Positions 1-10,532 of a DNA stretch of 64,000 nucleotides are shown one piece after another. Location: NCBI RefSeq assembly GCF_000212695.1, contig NC_015514.1, positions 1,984,001-2,048,000 on the forward strand. Reading direction: 5' to 3'. This stretch comes from Cellulomonas fimi ATCC 484. Its GTDB lineage: Bacteria; Actinomycetota; Actinomycetes; Actinomycetales; Cellulomonadaceae. The notes under the pieces were generated by a model, which was not told where the DNA came from, searched no databases, and saw only the letters and a list, made by a program, of their open reading frames with translations. Every line of letters starts with the position of its first letter. The stretch's first letter is position 1. A program made the translations under genes and the position numbers.

Positions 1-2
1 CC

Positions 3-584
3 GGGCAGCACCCGGTGGTGCTCGCGAACGGCCGCACGGTCACGGCCCTGGACCTGCAGGAGGAGTACCTCGCACGCGTCACGGAGTTCGTGACGTCGGA
101 GGGCGGGCCCACGCCGGAGACCAAGCAGGTCCTCGACCTGTGGGAGCGGGGCCTGCGCGCGCTGCGCACGGGTGACCTGTCGCTCGTCGAGCGCGAGCTC
201 GACTGGGTCATCAAGTACCAGCTCATCGAGCGGTACCGCGCCAAGCACGGCCTCGAGCTGTCCGACGTGCGCGTGCAGCGCCTCGACCTGGCGTACCACG
301 ACATCTCGCGCACCGAGGGCCTGTACAACCTCCTCGCGGCGAAGGGGCTCGTCGAGCGCGTCACGAGCGACCTCGAGATCTTCGAGGCGACCGCCGTCCC
401 GCCGCAGACGACGCGCGCGAAGCTGCGCGGCGACTTCGTGCGCGCCGCGCAGGAGGCCCGGCGCGACTACACGGTCGACTGGGTGCACCTCAAGCTCAAC
501 GACCAGGCGCAGCGCACGGTGCTCTGCAAGGACCCCTTCCGCAGCGTCGACGAGCGCGTCGACCGTCTCATCGAGTCGATGTGA
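3..584 (+). CDS. pafA: Pup--protein ligase PafA, C-terminal part (5' end outside window)
   Basis: The window opens inside this gene; 193 codons are visible. PafA joins the C-terminal glutamate of the ubiquitin-like protein Pup to substrate lysines and so marks proteins for the actinobacterial proteasome. The fragment ends with the block [12 protein letters not shown] preceded by [12 protein letters not shown], which I recognise as the PafA C-terminus rather than its paralogue Dop. The ATP-binding carboxylate-amine ligase core lies upstream of the window, so start and full length (about 450 aa in the family) cannot be judged. A strong hairpin follows the stop within a few bases. Confidence 0.9.
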   Translation, partial: GQHPVVLANGRTVTALDLQEEYLARVTEFVTSEGGPTPETKQVLDLWERGLRALRTGDLSLVERELDWVIKYQLIERYRAKHGLELSDVRVQRLDLAYHDISRTEGLYNLLAAKGLVERVTSDLEIFEATAVPPQTTRAKLRGDFVRAAQEARRDYTVDWVHLKLNDQAQRTVLCKDPFRSVDERVDRLIESM

Positions 585-587
585 CGG

Positions 588-619
588 ACGGCGCGGCCCC
601 GCGCCCAGGGCCGCGCCGT
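588..619 (+). terminator. Hairpin terminator after pafA
   Basis: A perfect 12-bp GC-rich inverted repeat (588-599 with 608-619) encloses an 8-nt loop, three bases after the pafA stop. No U-tract follows, as for most hairpins in this window. Confidence 0.6.
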
Positions 620-672
620 ACAGTGTCCCCTGCTCGGCGGGAGGCCGGGTGAGGCGACGAGGAAGGACCGAC

Positions 673-1551
673 GTGCGACGACTGCGGGACGCGGCCTCGG
701 CCGCGGTCGTGGCGGTCGCCGTGCTCGCGGGCTGCACGGCCGCACCGACGGCACCGCCCGAGATCACGGTCACCGGCGAGGTCGACGAGGCACCGACGCT
801 GACCTACGTCACACCGCTCGACGTCGACTCGACGTACCGCGAGCAGATCTGGCCCGGCACGGGGGCCGAGCTCGTCGAGGGCGGTCCCGTCCTCATCGAC
901 TTCTGGCTGGAGAACGGCACGGACGCCTCGCTCGTCGACGAGAGCTTCTCCTCGACGCCGACGCCACGGCTGCTGACCGCCGAGGACCTCGGCACCGACC
1001 TGTACGAGACGCTGCGCGACCAGCGGGTCGGGGCGCGCGTCCTGCAGGTCAGCCCCGGCCGCAGCTCGGGCGCCGCCGGCTACCCCACGGTCACCGTGCT
1101 CGACGTGCTGCCGACGCGCGCCGACGGCAGCCCCGTCCCGCCCGCGGCCGACCTGCCGCCCGTCACGCTGGACGCCGCGGGCATGCCGACGATGACCCCG
1201 ACGGGCACGGAGCCCCCCGACCGCCTCGTCGTGCAGCCGCTGCTGCGCGGGGCCGGCCCGCAGGTCGCGGCGCAGGACGTCATCACCGTCCAGTACGAGG
1301 GCTTCGTCTGGACGACCGGCGCGTCGTTCGACTCGACGTGGAGCCGCGGGCTGCCCGTGTCGTTCGCGCTGCAGGACGTGCCCGCGTGGGCCGAGGGGCT
1401 CGTCGACCAGCCCGTCGGCAGCCAGGTCATGCTCGTCGTCCCGCCGACGTACGCGCTCGGCGTCACCGAGAGCGAGGAGCTCGCCGGGCAGACCGTCGTG
1501 TTCGTCGTCGACATCCTCGCCACCGGATCACCCGACGGAGGGTCCTCATGA
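673..1551 (+). CDS. FKBP-type peptidyl-prolyl isomerase lipoprotein
   Basis: This 292-aa protein starts at GTG 673, where a short basic N-terminus and hydrophobic stretch lead to a lipobox ending in AGC (Cys21); it is probably a lipid-anchored extracytoplasmic protein. The C-terminal ~95 residues match an FKBP fold: VQYEGF, then the [14 protein letters not shown] segment, then [11 protein letters not shown]. The preceding part (about residues 40-130) looks like a second, degenerate FKBP-like domain. FKBPs catalyse cis-trans isomerisation of prolyl bonds and act as folding helpers; whether this one is active cannot be told. The stop overlaps the hisF start (ATGA), so the two are probably translated together. 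Earlier in-frame codons would only add the antisense-like sequence of pafA and are not used. Confidence 0.82.
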   Translation: MRRLRDAASAAVVAVAVLAGCTAAPTAPPEITVTGEVDEAPTLTYVTPLDVDSTYREQIWPGTGAELVEGGPVLIDFWLENGTDASLVDESFSSTPTPRLLTAEDLGTDLYETLRDQRVGARVLQVSPGRSSGAAGYPTVTVLDVLPTRADGSPVPPAADLPPVTLDAAGMPTMTPTGTEPPDRLVVQPLLRGAGPQVAAQDVITVQYEGFVWTTGASFDSTWSRGLPVSFALQDVPAWAEGLVDQPVGSQVMLVVPPTYALGVTESEELAGQTVVFVVDILATGSPDGGSS

Positions 1552-2318
1552 CCGTGGCGCTGCGCGTCATCCCGTGCCTCGACGTCGACGGCGGCCGGGT
1601 CGTCAAGGGCGTCAACTTCGAGAACCTGCGGGACGCGGGCGACCCCGTCGAGCTCGCGCGCCGGTACGACGCCGAGGGGGCCGACGAGGTCACGTTCCTC
1701 GACGTGTCGGCGTCGTCGAGCGGCCGCGACACCACCGTCGAGGTCGTGCGGCGCACCGCCGAGGAGGTCTTCGTCCCGCTCACGGTCGGCGGGGGAGTGC
1801 GCTCGACGCAGGACGTCGACCGGCTCCTGCGGGCCGGTGCGGACAAGGTCGGCGTCAACACGGCCGCCATCGCCCGGCCCGAGCTCATCGAGGAGATCGC
1901 GCACCGCTTCGGCAGCCAGGTGCTCACGATCTCGATCGACGCGCGCCGCGTCACCGGCGACGTCCGCACCGAGTCGGGCTACGAGGTCACGACGCACGGC
2001 GGCAAGCGCGGGACGGGCCTGGACGCCGTGGCGTGGGCCGCGCGCGCGGCCGAGCTGGGCGCGGGCGAGGTGCTGCTCAACTCCATGGACGCCGACGGCA
2101 CCGAGGCGGGCTTCGACCTGGAGATGATCCGCGACGTGCGGTCCGCGGTGCGGGTCCCGCTCGTCGCGAGCGGTGGTGCGGGGACCGTCGAGCACTTCGT
2201 CGACGCCGCTCGGGCCGGTGCGGACGCGGTGCTCGCCGCGAGCGTCTTCCACTTCGGCCAGCTGACCGTCCGGGACGTCAAGGACGCGCTGCGCGCGGCG
2301 GGGGTCGTCGTCCGCTGA
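1548..2318 (+). CDS. hisF: Imidazole glycerol phosphate synthase, cyclase subunit HisF
   Basis: 256 aa, the normal length for HisF. With HisH it converts PRFAR plus glutamine-derived ammonia into imidazole glycerol phosphate and AICAR in histidine synthesis (cytoplasm). The TIM barrel begins with [16 protein letters not shown], holding the first catalytic aspartate. The second aspartate sits in TISIDARR, and the phosphate-binding glycines are in VGGGVRS and VASGGAG. The ATG at 1548 overlaps the upstream FKBP stop by 4 nt. hisH and hisA are not in this window, and hisI is separated from hisF by 4.7 kb of unrelated genes. Confidence 0.96.
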   Translation: MTVALRVIPCLDVDGGRVVKGVNFENLRDAGDPVELARRYDAEGADEVTFLDVSASSSGRDTTVEVVRRTAEEVFVPLTVGGGVRSTQDVDRLLRAGADKVGVNTAAIARPELIEEIAHRFGSQVLTISIDARRVTGDVRTESGYEVTTHGGKRGTGLDAVAWAARAAELGAGEVLLNSMDADGTEAGFDLEMIRDVRSAVRVPLVASGGAGTVEHFVDAARAGADAVLAASVFHFGQLTVRDVKDALRAAGVVVR

Positions 2319-2375
2319 CCCGTGCGGCGACCGCGTCCCGGGCCGCCCCGGGGCCGTCGTGCGACGCGCCCGGCG

Positions 2376-3020
2376 TCAGACGGGCAGGCGCTCCGTGAGC
2401 GTCTCCACGTCCTGCGGGTCGCCGGCGAGCGTGACGTCCGCCGCGGCACCGCGGCCGAACGCGAACAGCACGAGCTCGCCGACGGCGCCACGCACCACGA
2501 CCGTGCCGAACCCGTCGCGCGCGCGACGCAGGTGCCGCCGGACCCCGTCGTCGCGGACCAGGACGACCCCGACGGGCGAGCGGCGCAGCCGCAGGCCGCC
2601 GGCGCCGACGAGGTGCCGCCACAGGACGTCGGCCAGACCCGGGTCCAGGGTCCTCGGGGGCGTGGGGCCGCCACCGCGGCGCACGTCCTCGGTGTGCACG
2701 AAGAACTCGACGACGTTCGCCAGGTCACCGGCCCACGACATCGGGTGCCACGCGGGCGGCGGCGCCGCGACGCGCGCGACCAGGTCGCGGTAGCCGCCCT
2801 CGGTCGTCGCCATGTCCGCGAGCCGCGCGATCGCGTCCTCGGCACGCGCCGCGAGGGCGGGGACCGCGAGCCCGGCACCGACGGTCAGCGAGTGCTCACG
2901 CAGCACGACGTGCGCCGCGAGGTGCCGGGCCTGCCAGCCCTCGCAGAGCGTCGGGGCGTCGGGCGGGACCGCCCGCAACGCGTCCGCCAGCCCCGCGCGC
3001 CCCACCTCGTGCCACGTCAT
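2376..3020 (-). CDS. Maleylpyruvate isomerase-type (TIGR03085-like) protein
   Basis: 214 aa, convergent with hisF. The N-terminal half has the DinB/mycothiol maleylpyruvate isomerase look: an early W-E helix, then LCEGWQARHLAAHVVLREH with the histidines that bind metal in this four-helix fold. The rest contains WAGDLANVVEFFVHTEDVRR, another family-typical stretch. Members are mycothiol-dependent transferases or isomerases, or uncharacterised relatives; the substrate cannot be predicted. I chose the ATG at 3020 because the protein then begins MTWHEVGRAGL; the 11 codons upstream have no family resemblance. Confidence 0.75.
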   Translation of the reverse strand: MTWHEVGRAGLADALRAVPPDAPTLCEGWQARHLAAHVVLREHSLTVGAGLAVPALAARAEDAIARLADMATTEGGYRDLVARVAAPPPAWHPMSWAGDLANVVEFFVHTEDVRRGGGPTPPRTLDPGLADVLWRHLVGAGGLRLRRSPVGVVLVRDDGVRRHLRRARDGFGTVVVRGAVGELVLFAFGRGAAADVTLAGDPQDVETLTERLPV

Positions 3021-3148
3021 CCCCGCATGGTCGCACGCGGTGCGTCGCCGCACGTGACGAGCGGCTCGCCGCGGACGCCGGGACCACCGTCGTGGGCGGC
3101 GCGTGAGACGATGACCGCTCTCCCCGTCCCCTCCCGGAAGGCACTGGC

Positions 3149-5041
3149 GTGCGCTCGCGAGCCCCCTCGTCGCGGCCGATGACGTTGTCCGGATCGGCCC
3201 CGCGCCGCGCCGTCCAGGTCGTGGCCCGCGGGATGGCGGCGCACCCGTGGACGTACGTCGCCGCGATCGGGACCGCCGCCGTCCACGGCCTCGCGACGGT
3301 CGCGGTGAGCCGCGTCCTCGGCACCGTGACCGACGACGTCGTCGTCCCCGCGCTGGGCGGCTCCGCGGAGGCGCGCGGGCGCATCTGGGTCGCCGGTCTC
3401 GTCCTCGTGCTCGTCGCGGTGACGCTCGCCGCGTCGGTCGCCGGCCGCCGGATCTTCGCCGGCATGGGCTTCGCGAGCATCCAGGCCGACCACCGCACGC
3501 GCGTGACCCGGCAGTACCTGCGGCTGCCGATGTCCTGGCACCGCCGCCACCCGACGGGCCAGCTGCTGTCGAACGCGAGCGCCGACGTCGAGGCCGCGAC
3601 CGGTGTCTTCAACCCGCTGCCCTTCGCGCTGGGCGTCGTCGTCATGCTCGTGGTCGCGACCGTCGGGCTGCTGCGCACGGACGTGTGGCTCGCGCTCGCC
3701 GCCCTCGTCGTGGTGCCGCTCGCGCTCGTCGCGAACCTCGTGTTCCAGCGCCGGATGGCACCCGCCGTGGGCCACGCGCAGGAGCTGCGGGCGGGCGTCG
3801 CGGACGTCGCCCACGAGAGCTTCGAGGCCGCGCTGCTGGTGAAGTCGCTCGGCACGGAGGAGCGCGAGGCGGCGCGCTTCGCGGAGCGCGCGCACGCGCT
3901 GCGTGACGCGAACGTGCGCGTGGGTCAGGTGCGCGCCTTCTTCGACCCGGTGATCGACCTCCTGCCCAACCTCGGCACGCTGCTCGTCCTGGTGGTCGGC
4001 GCGGTGCAGGTGCGCGCCGGGCACATCGGGACCGGCGACGTGGTCGCCGCGGCGTACCTGCTGACGCTGCTCACCATCCCGGTGCGGGCCTTCGGCTGGG
4101 TGCTGGGCGAGATCCCTCGGGCCCTCGTGGGGTGGGACCGCATCGCGCGGGTCGTCGACGCGCGCGGCGCGCTGCCCGGGGGCTCGGTGCGCTGGACGCC
4201 GCACGGCCGTGGCGCGCGCGTGGAGCTGCGTGGCGTCGGCCTGACGGTCCCCGGGCCGCACGGGTCCGTCGAGCTGCTGCGCGACGTCGACCTCGACGTC
4301 GCACCGGGCCGCGTCGTCGCGGTCGTCGGTCCCACGGGCGCGGGCAAGACGACGCTCGTGCAGCTCGTCGCGCGCCTCAGCGACCCGACGACGGGCGAGG
4401 TGCTCCTCGACGGGGTCGACGTGCGCGACCTGGACCCGGCCGACCTCACGCGGCACGTGGCGCTCGTGTCGCAGACGACGTTCGTGTTCGAGGACACCGT
4501 GCGGGCCAACGTCACGCTCGCCGACGCGCAGGACGGCGACGTCCCGGACGACGACGCCGTGTGGGCGGCGCTGCGCGCGGCCCGTGCGGACGACGTCGTG
4601 CGCGCGCTGCCCGGGGGCCTCGACGCGCCCCTGGGCGAGCGCGGCGCGAACCTGTCCGGCGGGCAGCGGCAACGGCTCGCGCTCGCCCGGGCACTCGTGC
4701 GCGAGCCGCGCGTCCTCGTGCTGGACGACGCGACGTCGGCCGTCGACCCGCGCGTCGAGCAGGCGATCCTGCGCGGCCTGCGCGGCGGCGACGGCCCGTC
4801 CGGCGGCGCGCCGACGGTGCTGCTCGTCGCCTATCGCATGTCCTCCGTGCTGCTCGCCGACGAGGTCGTGCACGTCGAGCAGGGCCGGGTCGTCGACCGC
4901 GGCACGCACGCCGAGCTGCTCGCTCGCGACCCCGGCTACCGCGCGCTCGCGACCGCGTACGAGCAGGAGTCGGCGCGCCGCGCCGCGGACGCCGAGGACG
5001 ACGAGCGGGCCGCCGTGCCGGCGGCCGGGGAGGTCCGATGA
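3149..5041 (+). CDS. ABC exporter half-transporter with degenerate ATP site
   Basis: 630 aa: six predicted membrane helices (about residues 20-310), then an ATPase domain. Walker [10 protein letters not shown] lies near residue 395 and the signature LSGGQRQR near 505. Walker B ends LDDATSAVD, so aspartate replaces the catalytic glutamate. The H-loop reads VAYRMSS, with tyrosine in place of histidine. Both changes are typical of the non-hydrolysing half of heterodimeric multidrug or peptide exporters (TM287/288, BmrCD type). A ggaag Shine-Dalgarno 8 nt before GTG 3149 supports the start. The stop overlaps the start of the partner gene by 4 nt (ATGA). Substrate unknown. Confidence 0.9.
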   Translation: MRSRAPSSRPMTLSGSAPRRAVQVVARGMAAHPWTYVAAIGTAAVHGLATVAVSRVLGTVTDDVVVPALGGSAEARGRIWVAGLVLVLVAVTLAASVAGRRIFAGMGFASIQADHRTRVTRQYLRLPMSWHRRHPTGQLLSNASADVEAATGVFNPLPFALGVVVMLVVATVGLLRTDVWLALAALVVVPLALVANLVFQRRMAPAVGHAQELRAGVADVAHESFEAALLVKSLGTEEREAARFAERAHALRDANVRVGQVRAFFDPVIDLLPNLGTLLVLVVGAVQVRAGHIGTGDVVAAAYLLTLLTIPVRAFGWVLGEIPRALVGWDRIARVVDARGALPGGSVRWTPHGRGARVELRGVGLTVPGPHGSVELLRDVDLDVAPGRVVAVVGPTGAGKTTLVQLVARLSDPTTGEVLLDGVDVRDLDPADLTRHVALVSQTTFVFEDTVRANVTLADAQDGDVPDDDAVWAALRAARADDVVRALPGGLDAPLGERGANLSGGQRQRLALARALVREPRVLVLDDATSAVDPRVEQAILRGLRGGDGPSGGAPTVLLVAYRMSSVLLADEVVHVEQGRVVDRGTHAELLARDPGYRALATAYEQESARRAADAEDDERAAVPAAGEVR

Positions 5042-6879
5042 GCGCCGCGACCGCCGACGACGCACGCCCGGGCGGCGCGCCGAGCCACCGGATGGCTCCC
5101 GCGAGCACGCTCGGTGTCCTGGCGACGCTGCGCCGCGGCGTCGAGGTCTCGCCGCAGCTGCTGCGCGGCTGGCGCGTCACGCTGCTCCTCGCGGTGCTCG
5201 CCGCGCTCGGCAAGGTGCTGGTCCCCGTCACGGTGCAGCAGACCGTCGACACGGGGATCCTCGCGGCGGGCGGTCCCGACGTGGACCGGGTGCTGCTGCT
5301 CACGGGCGCCGCGGCGCTCGGGCTGGTCGGCGCCGCGGTCTGCTCGGCCCTCGTCAACGTGCGCCTGTTCCGCTCGAGCGAGGACGGCCTGCTCGCGCTG
5401 CGCACGCGCGCGTTCCGGCACGTGCACGACCTGTCCGTGCTCACGCAGCACACCGAGCGACGCGGCTCGCTGGTCTCCCGCGTGACCTCGGACGTCGACA
5501 CCATCTCGATGTTCGTGCAGTGGGGCGGCATCATGCTGCTCGTCTCGCTGCTGCAGATCGTGGTCGCGACCGTCCTCATGGCGGTCTACTCCTGGCAGCT
5601 CACGCTCGTCGTGTGGCTCGGGTTCGTCCCGCTCCTGCTCGTGCTGCAGCCCCTGCAGCGGCGCGTGAACGGCCGGTACTCGGCCGTGCGGGAGCGGTAC
5701 GGCGCGATGCTCGGCGCGGTCTCCGAGGCGGTCGTCGGGGCGGAGACCATCCGCGCCTACGGTGCGGCGGCGCGCACGCAGCGCCGTGTCGACGCCGCGG
5801 TCCGTGCGACGTGGCGTGCGATGGTCCGCGCGCAGAACCTCGTCTCGGTGGTGTTCTCGAGCGGCGTGCTCGTCGCGAACGTCGTGCTCGCGCTCGTGGT
5901 GGTCGTCGGCACGTTCCTCGGCGTGCGGGGCGACCTGACGGTCGGGCGGCTGCTCGCGTTCCTGTTCCTCGTGCAGCTGTTCACCGGGCCCGTGCAGATG
6001 GCCACGGAGATCCTCAACGAGCTGCAGAACGCGGTCGCGGGCTGGCGCCGCGTGCTGGGCGTCCTGGAGACCCCCGTCGCGGTCGCCGACCCGGGGGAGC
6101 GGGGCAGGGCGAGCTCGCGTGGCCCCGCGGCGGTCGAGCTGCGCGGCGTCGGCTTCGCCTACCCCGAGGGGCGACGCGTGCTGCACGACGTCGACCTGCA
6201 CGTGCCCGCGGGCGCGTCGGTCGCGGTGGTCGGCGCGACCGGGTCCGGCAAGACGACGATCGCCCGGCTCGTCGCGCGCCTCGTCGACCCGGACTCGGGC
6301 CAGGTGCTGCTCGACGGCACGGACGTGCGCGACCTGCGGGCCGCGGACCTGCGCGCGCGTGTCGTGCTGGTGCCGCAGGAGGGGTTCCTCTTCGACGGGA
6401 CGGTCGCCGAGAACGTCGCCTACGGGCTGCGGACCGCCGACGGTGCGACGCCCGACCCGCACGACCCCCGCGTGCGCGCCGCGGTCGACGCGCTCGGGCT
6501 CGGCCCGTGGGTCGACGAGCTCGCCGCGGGCCTGGCGACCGACGTCGGGCAGCGCGGCGAGTCGTTGTCGGCCGGCGAGCGGCAGCTCGTGGCCCTCGCC
6601 CGCGCCTACCTGGCGGACCCCGACCTGCTGCTGCTCGACGAGGCGACCAGCGCGGTCGACCCCGCGACCGAGGTGCGGCTCGTGCGTGCGCTCGAGGAGC
6701 TCACCGCGGGCCGGACGACCCTGACCATCGCGCACCGGCTGTCGACCGCCGAGGCCGCGGACCTCGTGGTCGTCGTCGACGCGGGCCGGGTCGTCGAGAC
6801 GGGCCCGCACGCGCGGCTCGTGGCCGCGGGTGGGACGTACGCGGCCATGCACGCCGCGTGGGTGAGCCAGACGCGCTGA
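5038..6879 (+). CDS. ABC exporter half-transporter, catalytic partner
   Basis: 613 aa, membrane domain followed by ATPase. This half has the canonical catalytic residues that its partner lacks: Walker [10 protein letters not shown] near residue 400, Walker [13 protein letters not shown] near 535, H-loop TIAHRLST near 565. Its signature motif is LSAGERQ. In a heterodimer this signature pairs with the partner's Walker A, forming the degenerate site, while the partner's LSGGQ pairs with this Walker A to form the active site. ATG 5038 overlaps the upstream stop. Probable multidrug, lipid or peptide exporter in the cytoplasmic membrane; substrate not predictable. Confidence 0.9.
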   Translation: MSAATADDARPGGAPSHRMAPASTLGVLATLRRGVEVSPQLLRGWRVTLLLAVLAALGKVLVPVTVQQTVDTGILAAGGPDVDRVLLLTGAAALGLVGAAVCSALVNVRLFRSSEDGLLALRTRAFRHVHDLSVLTQHTERRGSLVSRVTSDVDTISMFVQWGGIMLLVSLLQIVVATVLMAVYSWQLTLVVWLGFVPLLLVLQPLQRRVNGRYSAVRERYGAMLGAVSEAVVGAETIRAYGAAARTQRRVDAAVRATWRAMVRAQNLVSVVFSSGVLVANVVLALVVVVGTFLGVRGDLTVGRLLAFLFLVQLFTGPVQMATEILNELQNAVAGWRRVLGVLETPVAVADPGERGRASSRGPAAVELRGVGFAYPEGRRVLHDVDLHVPAGASVAVVGATGSGKTTIARLVARLVDPDSGQVLLDGTDVRDLRAADLRARVVLVPQEGFLFDGTVAENVAYGLRTADGATPDPHDPRVRAAVDALGLGPWVDELAAGLATDVGQRGESLSAGERQLVALARAYLADPDLLLLDEATSAVDPATEVRLVRALEELTAGRTTLTIAHRLSTAEAADLVVVVDAGRVVETGPHARLVAAGGTYAAMHAAWVSQTR

Positions 6880-6983
6880 CCCGCGGGCGGGGTGGACGCG
6901 CCGACGCCCCGGGCGGCGGGGCACGGGCGACGCGGCCCGGGCGGGCTCCGCGGACGGCCCCCGTCGCCGCCACGGCACCGTGG

Positions 6984-6995
6984 CAGGATCAGGGC
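6984..6995 (+). promoter_or_regulatory. Possible leaderless promoter -10 box of hisI
   Basis: CAGGAT at 6984-6989 lies exactly 6 nt before GTG 6996. This matches the actinobacterial leaderless arrangement except for C at the first position. No clear -35 element. Confidence 0.4.
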
Positions 6996-7412
6996 GTGCC
7001 CGAGACCAGCCCCGCCACCGCCCGCACGGGCCTCGCCCCCGACGTCGCCGACCGCCTGCGTCGCGACGCGCACGGGCTCGTCGCCGCCGTCGTGCAGCAG
7101 CACGACACGCGCGAGGTCCTCATGGTCGGCTGGATGGACGACGAGGCCCTGCACCGCACGCTCACGAGCGGTCGCGTCACGTTCTGGAGCCGCTCACGGC
7201 AGGAGTACTGGCGCAAGGGCGACACGTCCGGCCACGCGCAGTACGTCAAGGCCGTGAGCCTGGACTGCGACGGCGACGCGCTCCTCGTCGAGGTCGACCA
7301 GGTCGGCGCCGCCTGCCACACCGGAACCCGCACGTGCTTCGAGGCGGGCGGCCCCGTGCCGGCCGTCGTCGGCCACCGTCCCGACCCGTCCACCGCCGGA
7401 GGTCCCGCATGA
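6996..7412 (+). CDS. hisI: Phosphoribosyl-AMP cyclohydrolase HisI
   Basis: 138 aa, the size of the stand-alone cyclohydrolase without HisE fusion. It hydrolyses the adenine ring of phosphoribosyl-AMP in histidine synthesis. Recognisable blocks are [30 protein letters not shown], and the metal-binding cysteine/aspartate set in SLDCDGD, CHTG and TCF. GTG 6996 has no good Shine-Dalgarno but a -10-like box 6 nt upstream. The stop overlaps the trpE start (ATGA), so histidine and tryptophan synthesis are joined in one transcript here. Confidence 0.96.
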   Translation: MPETSPATARTGLAPDVADRLRRDAHGLVAAVVQQHDTREVLMVGWMDDEALHRTLTSGRVTFWSRSRQEYWRKGDTSGHAQYVKAVSLDCDGDALLVEVDQVGAACHTGTRTCFEAGGPVPAVVGHRPDPSTAGGPA

Positions 7413-8977
7413 CCGCCCCCACCGTCCCCGCCGACGCCGTCACCGCGGACGTCCCCTGGGGCGGCACGTGGCCGTCGCTCGGCACCTTCCGGACGCTGGC
7501 CGCGGACCGGCGCGTCATCCCGGTCGTGCGGCGGCTCCTCGCCGACGACGTGACGCCCGTGGGCCTGTACCGCTCGCTCGCCGCGGGCCGCCCCGGCACG
7601 TTCGTGCTGGAGTCCGCGGAGTCCGACGGCACGTGGAGCCGCTGGTCGTTCGTCGGCGTGCGCTCGCGCGCGACGCTCACGGTGCGCGACGGCGAGCCGG
7701 TCTGGGTCGGTGACGTCCCCGTCGGCGTCCCGACCACGGGCGACGCGCTCGACGTGCTCGGTGCGACGCTCGACGTCCTGCGCACGCCCGCGATCGCCGG
7801 GCTGCCGCCGCTGACCGGCGGCCTGGTCGGCGCGCTCGGGTGGGACGTCGTGCGGCACTGGGAGCCGACGCTGCCCGCGAAGGCGCCGGAGGAGCTCGGC
7901 GTCCCCGAGCTCACGCTGCTGCTCGCCACGGACCTCGCCGTCGTCGACCACCACGACGGGTCGGTGTGGCTCGTGGCGAACGCGATCAACTTCGACGACA
8001 CCGACGCGCGCGTCGACGAGGCGCACGCGGACGCCGTGGCCCGGCTCGACGCGATGCAGGAGGCCCTGCTGCACCCCGTCGCGCCCGGTGTCGCGCTGCT
8101 GGCCGACGAGCCGGAGCCCGAGCTCGAGTTCCGCTCCACCCGCGAGGAGTTCGAGCAGTCCGTGCGGATCGGCCAGGAGGCGATCCGGGACGGCGAGGTG
8201 TTCCAGGTCGTGCTGTCCCAGCGGCTCGACCTCGACTGCCCGGCCGAGCCGCTCGACGTGTACCGGGTGCTGCGCACCATCAACCCGAGCCCGTACATGT
8301 ACTACCTGCAGCTGCAGGACGCCGACGGGCGCGACTTCGCGGTCGTCGGCTCGAGCCCGGAGACGCTCGTCAAGGTCACCGACGGGCACGTCGTCACGTT
8401 CCCCATCGCCGGCTCACGTCCCCGCGGGGCGACGCCGGAGGAGGATCGTGCGCTGCAGGACGAGGTGCTCGCCGACCCCAAGGAGCGCGCCGAGCACATC
8501 ATGCTCGTCGACCTGTCGCGCAACGACCTCGTCAAGGTGTGCGAGCCGTCGAGCGTCGAGGTCGTCGAGCTCATGGCCGTCAAGCGGTACTCGCACATCA
8601 TGCACATCACCTCGACCGTCGTCGGGCGCCTGCGGGCGGGGGCGACCGCGCTCCAGACCCTCGTCGCGACGTTCCCCGCGGGCACCCTGTCGGGTGCGCC
8701 GAAGCCGCGCGCGATCGCGCTCATCGACGAGATCGAACCCGCCCGCCGCGGCATCTACGGGGGCACCGTGGGGTACTTCGACTTCGCGGGCGACATGGAC
8801 ATGGCCATCGCGATCCGCACCGCGCTCATCCGCGACGGGCGCGCGAGCGTGCAGGCGGGCGGCGGGATCGTCGCCGACTCGGTCCCCGCGCTCGAGTACG
8901 CCGAGTCGCGGAACAAGGCCGCGGCCGCCGTGCGCGCCGTGCAGGTCGCGGCGCGGCTGCGCCGGGCGGGCGGATGA
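7409..8977 (+). CDS. trpE: Anthranilate synthase component I TrpE
   Basis: 522 aa. TrpE uses chorismate and ammonia from TrpG to form anthranilate, the first committed step to tryptophan. The N-terminal regulatory motif appears as VLESAES (about residue 65), the usual place for tryptophan feedback binding. The C-terminal chorismate-binding domain (about 240-515) has [43 protein letters not shown] and [12 protein letters not shown] 7409 overlaps hisI. trpG and trpD are absent from the window. trpF is also absent, and many actinobacteria replace it with the bifunctional PriA. Confidence 0.96.
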   Translation: MTAPTVPADAVTADVPWGGTWPSLGTFRTLAADRRVIPVVRRLLADDVTPVGLYRSLAAGRPGTFVLESAESDGTWSRWSFVGVRSRATLTVRDGEPVWVGDVPVGVPTTGDALDVLGATLDVLRTPAIAGLPPLTGGLVGALGWDVVRHWEPTLPAKAPEELGVPELTLLLATDLAVVDHHDGSVWLVANAINFDDTDARVDEAHADAVARLDAMQEALLHPVAPGVALLADEPEPELEFRSTREEFEQSVRIGQEAIRDGEVFQVVLSQRLDLDCPAEPLDVYRVLRTINPSPYMYYLQLQDADGRDFAVVGSSPETLVKVTDGHVVTFPIAGSRPRGATPEEDRALQDEVLADPKERAEHIMLVDLSRNDLVKVCEPSSVEVVELMAVKRYSHIMHITSTVVGRLRAGATALQTLVATFPAGTLSGAPKPRAIALIDEIEPARRGIYGGTVGYFDFAGDMDMAIAIRTALIRDGRASVQAGGGIVADSVPALEYAESRNKAAAAVRAVQVAARLRRAGG

Positions 8978-9597
8978 CGCAGGACCGACCGCCGCAGCCG
9001 GCCGGCGGGCCCGGCGGGCCGGACCGCGGCGCGACGGCGCCCGGCCGGCGGGGGCGCGGCCGGGCGGCCGCGGTGCTGGTGCTGCTCGCCGCCCTCACGG
9101 GCGCGGTCGCCGTGCCCACGTGGCTGACGGCGCGCGGCACGACGGCGCTGCGCGGCACGGTCGAGCTGCCCGTGGCCGGGACCCAGGTCGCCCCGGGCAT
9201 CGTCGGCGCCGCCGTGGTGCTGCTCGCGGCCGCGGCGGCGGTCGCCCTCGTGGGACGGGCCGGTCGCTGGCTCGTCGCGGTCGTGACGGCGGCCGCGGGC
9301 GTGCTCGTCGGCGCGTCGGCCGTGGCGGTCCTCGCCGACCCGCGCGCCGCCGCGCTCCCGGTCGTCACCACGCAGACGGGCGTCGGGCGGGTCGTGGGCG
9401 CGGTCGAGGTCACCCTGTGGCCGTGGGCGGCGACCGCCGTCGGCGTGGCCGTGGTGCTGTCCGCCGGCTGGCTCGTGCGGACGTCGCGGACGTGGCACGC
9501 GCCGTCGCGGCGGCACGAGGCGACGCCGGCGGCCGAGGGGCCGGTCGACGAGCGCGGCGCCTGGGACGCGCTCAGCCGGGGCGACGACCCGACCTGA
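8974..9597 (+). CDS. Trp biosynthesis-associated membrane protein
   Basis: 207 aa, overlapping the trpE stop by 4 nt. A proline/glycine-rich cytoplasmic N-terminus is followed by about four predicted membrane helices (first near residues 32-50) and a polar C-terminal tail. Position directly after trpE and topology match the conserved actinobacterial family found between trpE and trpC (TIGR02234-like). The function of the family is unknown; a role in tryptophan or precursor handling at the membrane is only guessed from its constant neighbourhood. Confidence 0.8.
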   Translation: MTQDRPPQPAGGPGGPDRGATAPGRRGRGRAAAVLVLLAALTGAVAVPTWLTARGTTALRGTVELPVAGTQVAPGIVGAAVVLLAAAAAVALVGRAGRWLVAVVTAAAGVLVGASAVAVLADPRAAALPVVTTQTGVGRVVGAVEVTLWPWAATAVGVAVVLSAGWLVRTSRTWHAPSRRHEATPAAEGPVDERGAWDALSRGDDPT

Positions 9598-9627
9598 GCC
9601 CGCCGTGTCCGCAGGTCGGGGGTCCGC

Positions 9628-9633
9628 TAGGGT
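9628..9633 (+). promoter_or_regulatory. Possible -10 box upstream of the small membrane protein gene
   Basis: TAGGGT lies 32 nt before ATG 9666, leaving room for a short leader with an aaggg Shine-Dalgarno. No convincing -35 element. Confidence 0.4.
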
Positions 9634-9665
9634 GGGGCCGAACCTCGCACGAAGGGCACCACCTG

Positions 9666-9971
9666 ATGTCTGACCAGTCCCTCGCGCACCGCGCGCAGCA
9701 CGCCACCCGGACCGAGACGGTCCACCTCCCTGCGGCGACCCCGCCCGTGAACCACGGCAAGACGGTCGCCGGCTGGACGACCGCCTACGGCGTGGTCATC
9801 GGCGGTCTGGTCGCGTCCGTCGGTGTCGTGCTCGCCCTCGTCTGGCTCTTCTGGGCCGGGCTCGGCCTCGCCGTCGCGGCCCTGATCCTCGGCAAGGTGC
9901 TGCAGGGGCTGGGCTACGGGCAGGGCGGGTCGCACACCGTCGCCCGCGACGGGCGCGCCGGCGCGCACTGA
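9666..9971 (+). CDS. Small membrane protein with HGKTVAGW motif
   Basis: 101 aa with two hydrophobic segments after an N-terminal HGKTVAGWTTAYG motif (about residue 30). It resembles the short actinobacterial membrane proteins found inside trp operons (I believe DUF6704, not verified). No enzymatic motif. The C-terminus is basic and soluble. It lies between the trpE group and the DUF4190-like cluster, behind its own TAGGGT box. Confidence 0.7.
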   Translation: MSDQSLAHRAQHATRTETVHLPAATPPVNHGKTVAGWTTAYGVVIGGLVASVGVVLALVWLFWAGLGLAVAALILGKVLQGLGYGQGGSHTVARDGRAGAH

Positions 9972-10061
9972 CGCCGCGACAGCTCGTCCGCACGACCGGC
10001 ACCCCACGGCACCGACCCACCGTCCACGCCCGGCCGACCGGCCGCACGTCCAGGAGGACCC

Positions 10062-10532
10062 ATGTCGACACCGAACGACCCGCAGACCCCCGGCTGGCAG
10101 CCCGACGACGCGAAGGGCGAGACGCCGGCGACGCCGCAGTACCCGAGCGCGCCGCAGTACCCGTCGGCGCCCGGCTACCCGGCGGCCCCCGGCGCGGGTC
10201 CGGTCCCCGCGGCCGCGCCCTACGCGGGTCAGTACGGCACCGCGTACCCGAAGAACGGGCTCGGCGTCTGGTCGCTCGTGCTGGGCGTGGTCGGCTTCGT
10301 CCTGTGCGGCCTATTCACCGGCATCCCGGCGATCATCGTCGGCGCCAACGCCAAGAAGGCCGTCGCGCGAGGCGAGGCGAACAACGGTGGCCTGGCGACC
10401 GCGGGCGTCGTGCTCGGCTGGATCGCGACCGTGCTGTCCGTCATCGGCTTCATCGCCCTCATCGTGATCCTCTCGAACGCCGATCTCCGTGACCAGTACT
10501 TCGACACCTACAGCACCACGTCGACCTACTGA
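10062..10532 (+). CDS. DUF4190-like membrane protein, copy 1
   Basis: 156 aa. The first ~60 residues are a Pro/Tyr/Ala-rich low-complexity tail with repeated QYPSAP units. Two membrane helices follow. Between them is the family pattern GIPAIIVGANAKKA and the stretch NNGGLATAGVVLGWI. A perfect aggagg Shine-Dalgarno precedes ATG 10062. A paralogue lies 0.46 kb downstream (10991-11620), sharing YPKN-LGVW and the glycine-rich core. Function unknown; such proteins are thought to sit at the membrane with the disordered tail in the cytoplasm. Confidence 0.82.
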   Translation: MSTPNDPQTPGWQPDDAKGETPATPQYPSAPQYPSAPGYPAAPGAGPVPAAAPYAGQYGTAYPKNGLGVWSLVLGVVGFVLCGLFTGIPAIIVGANAKKAVARGEANNGGLATAGVVLGWIATVLSVIGFIALIVILSNADLRDQYFDTYSTTSTY

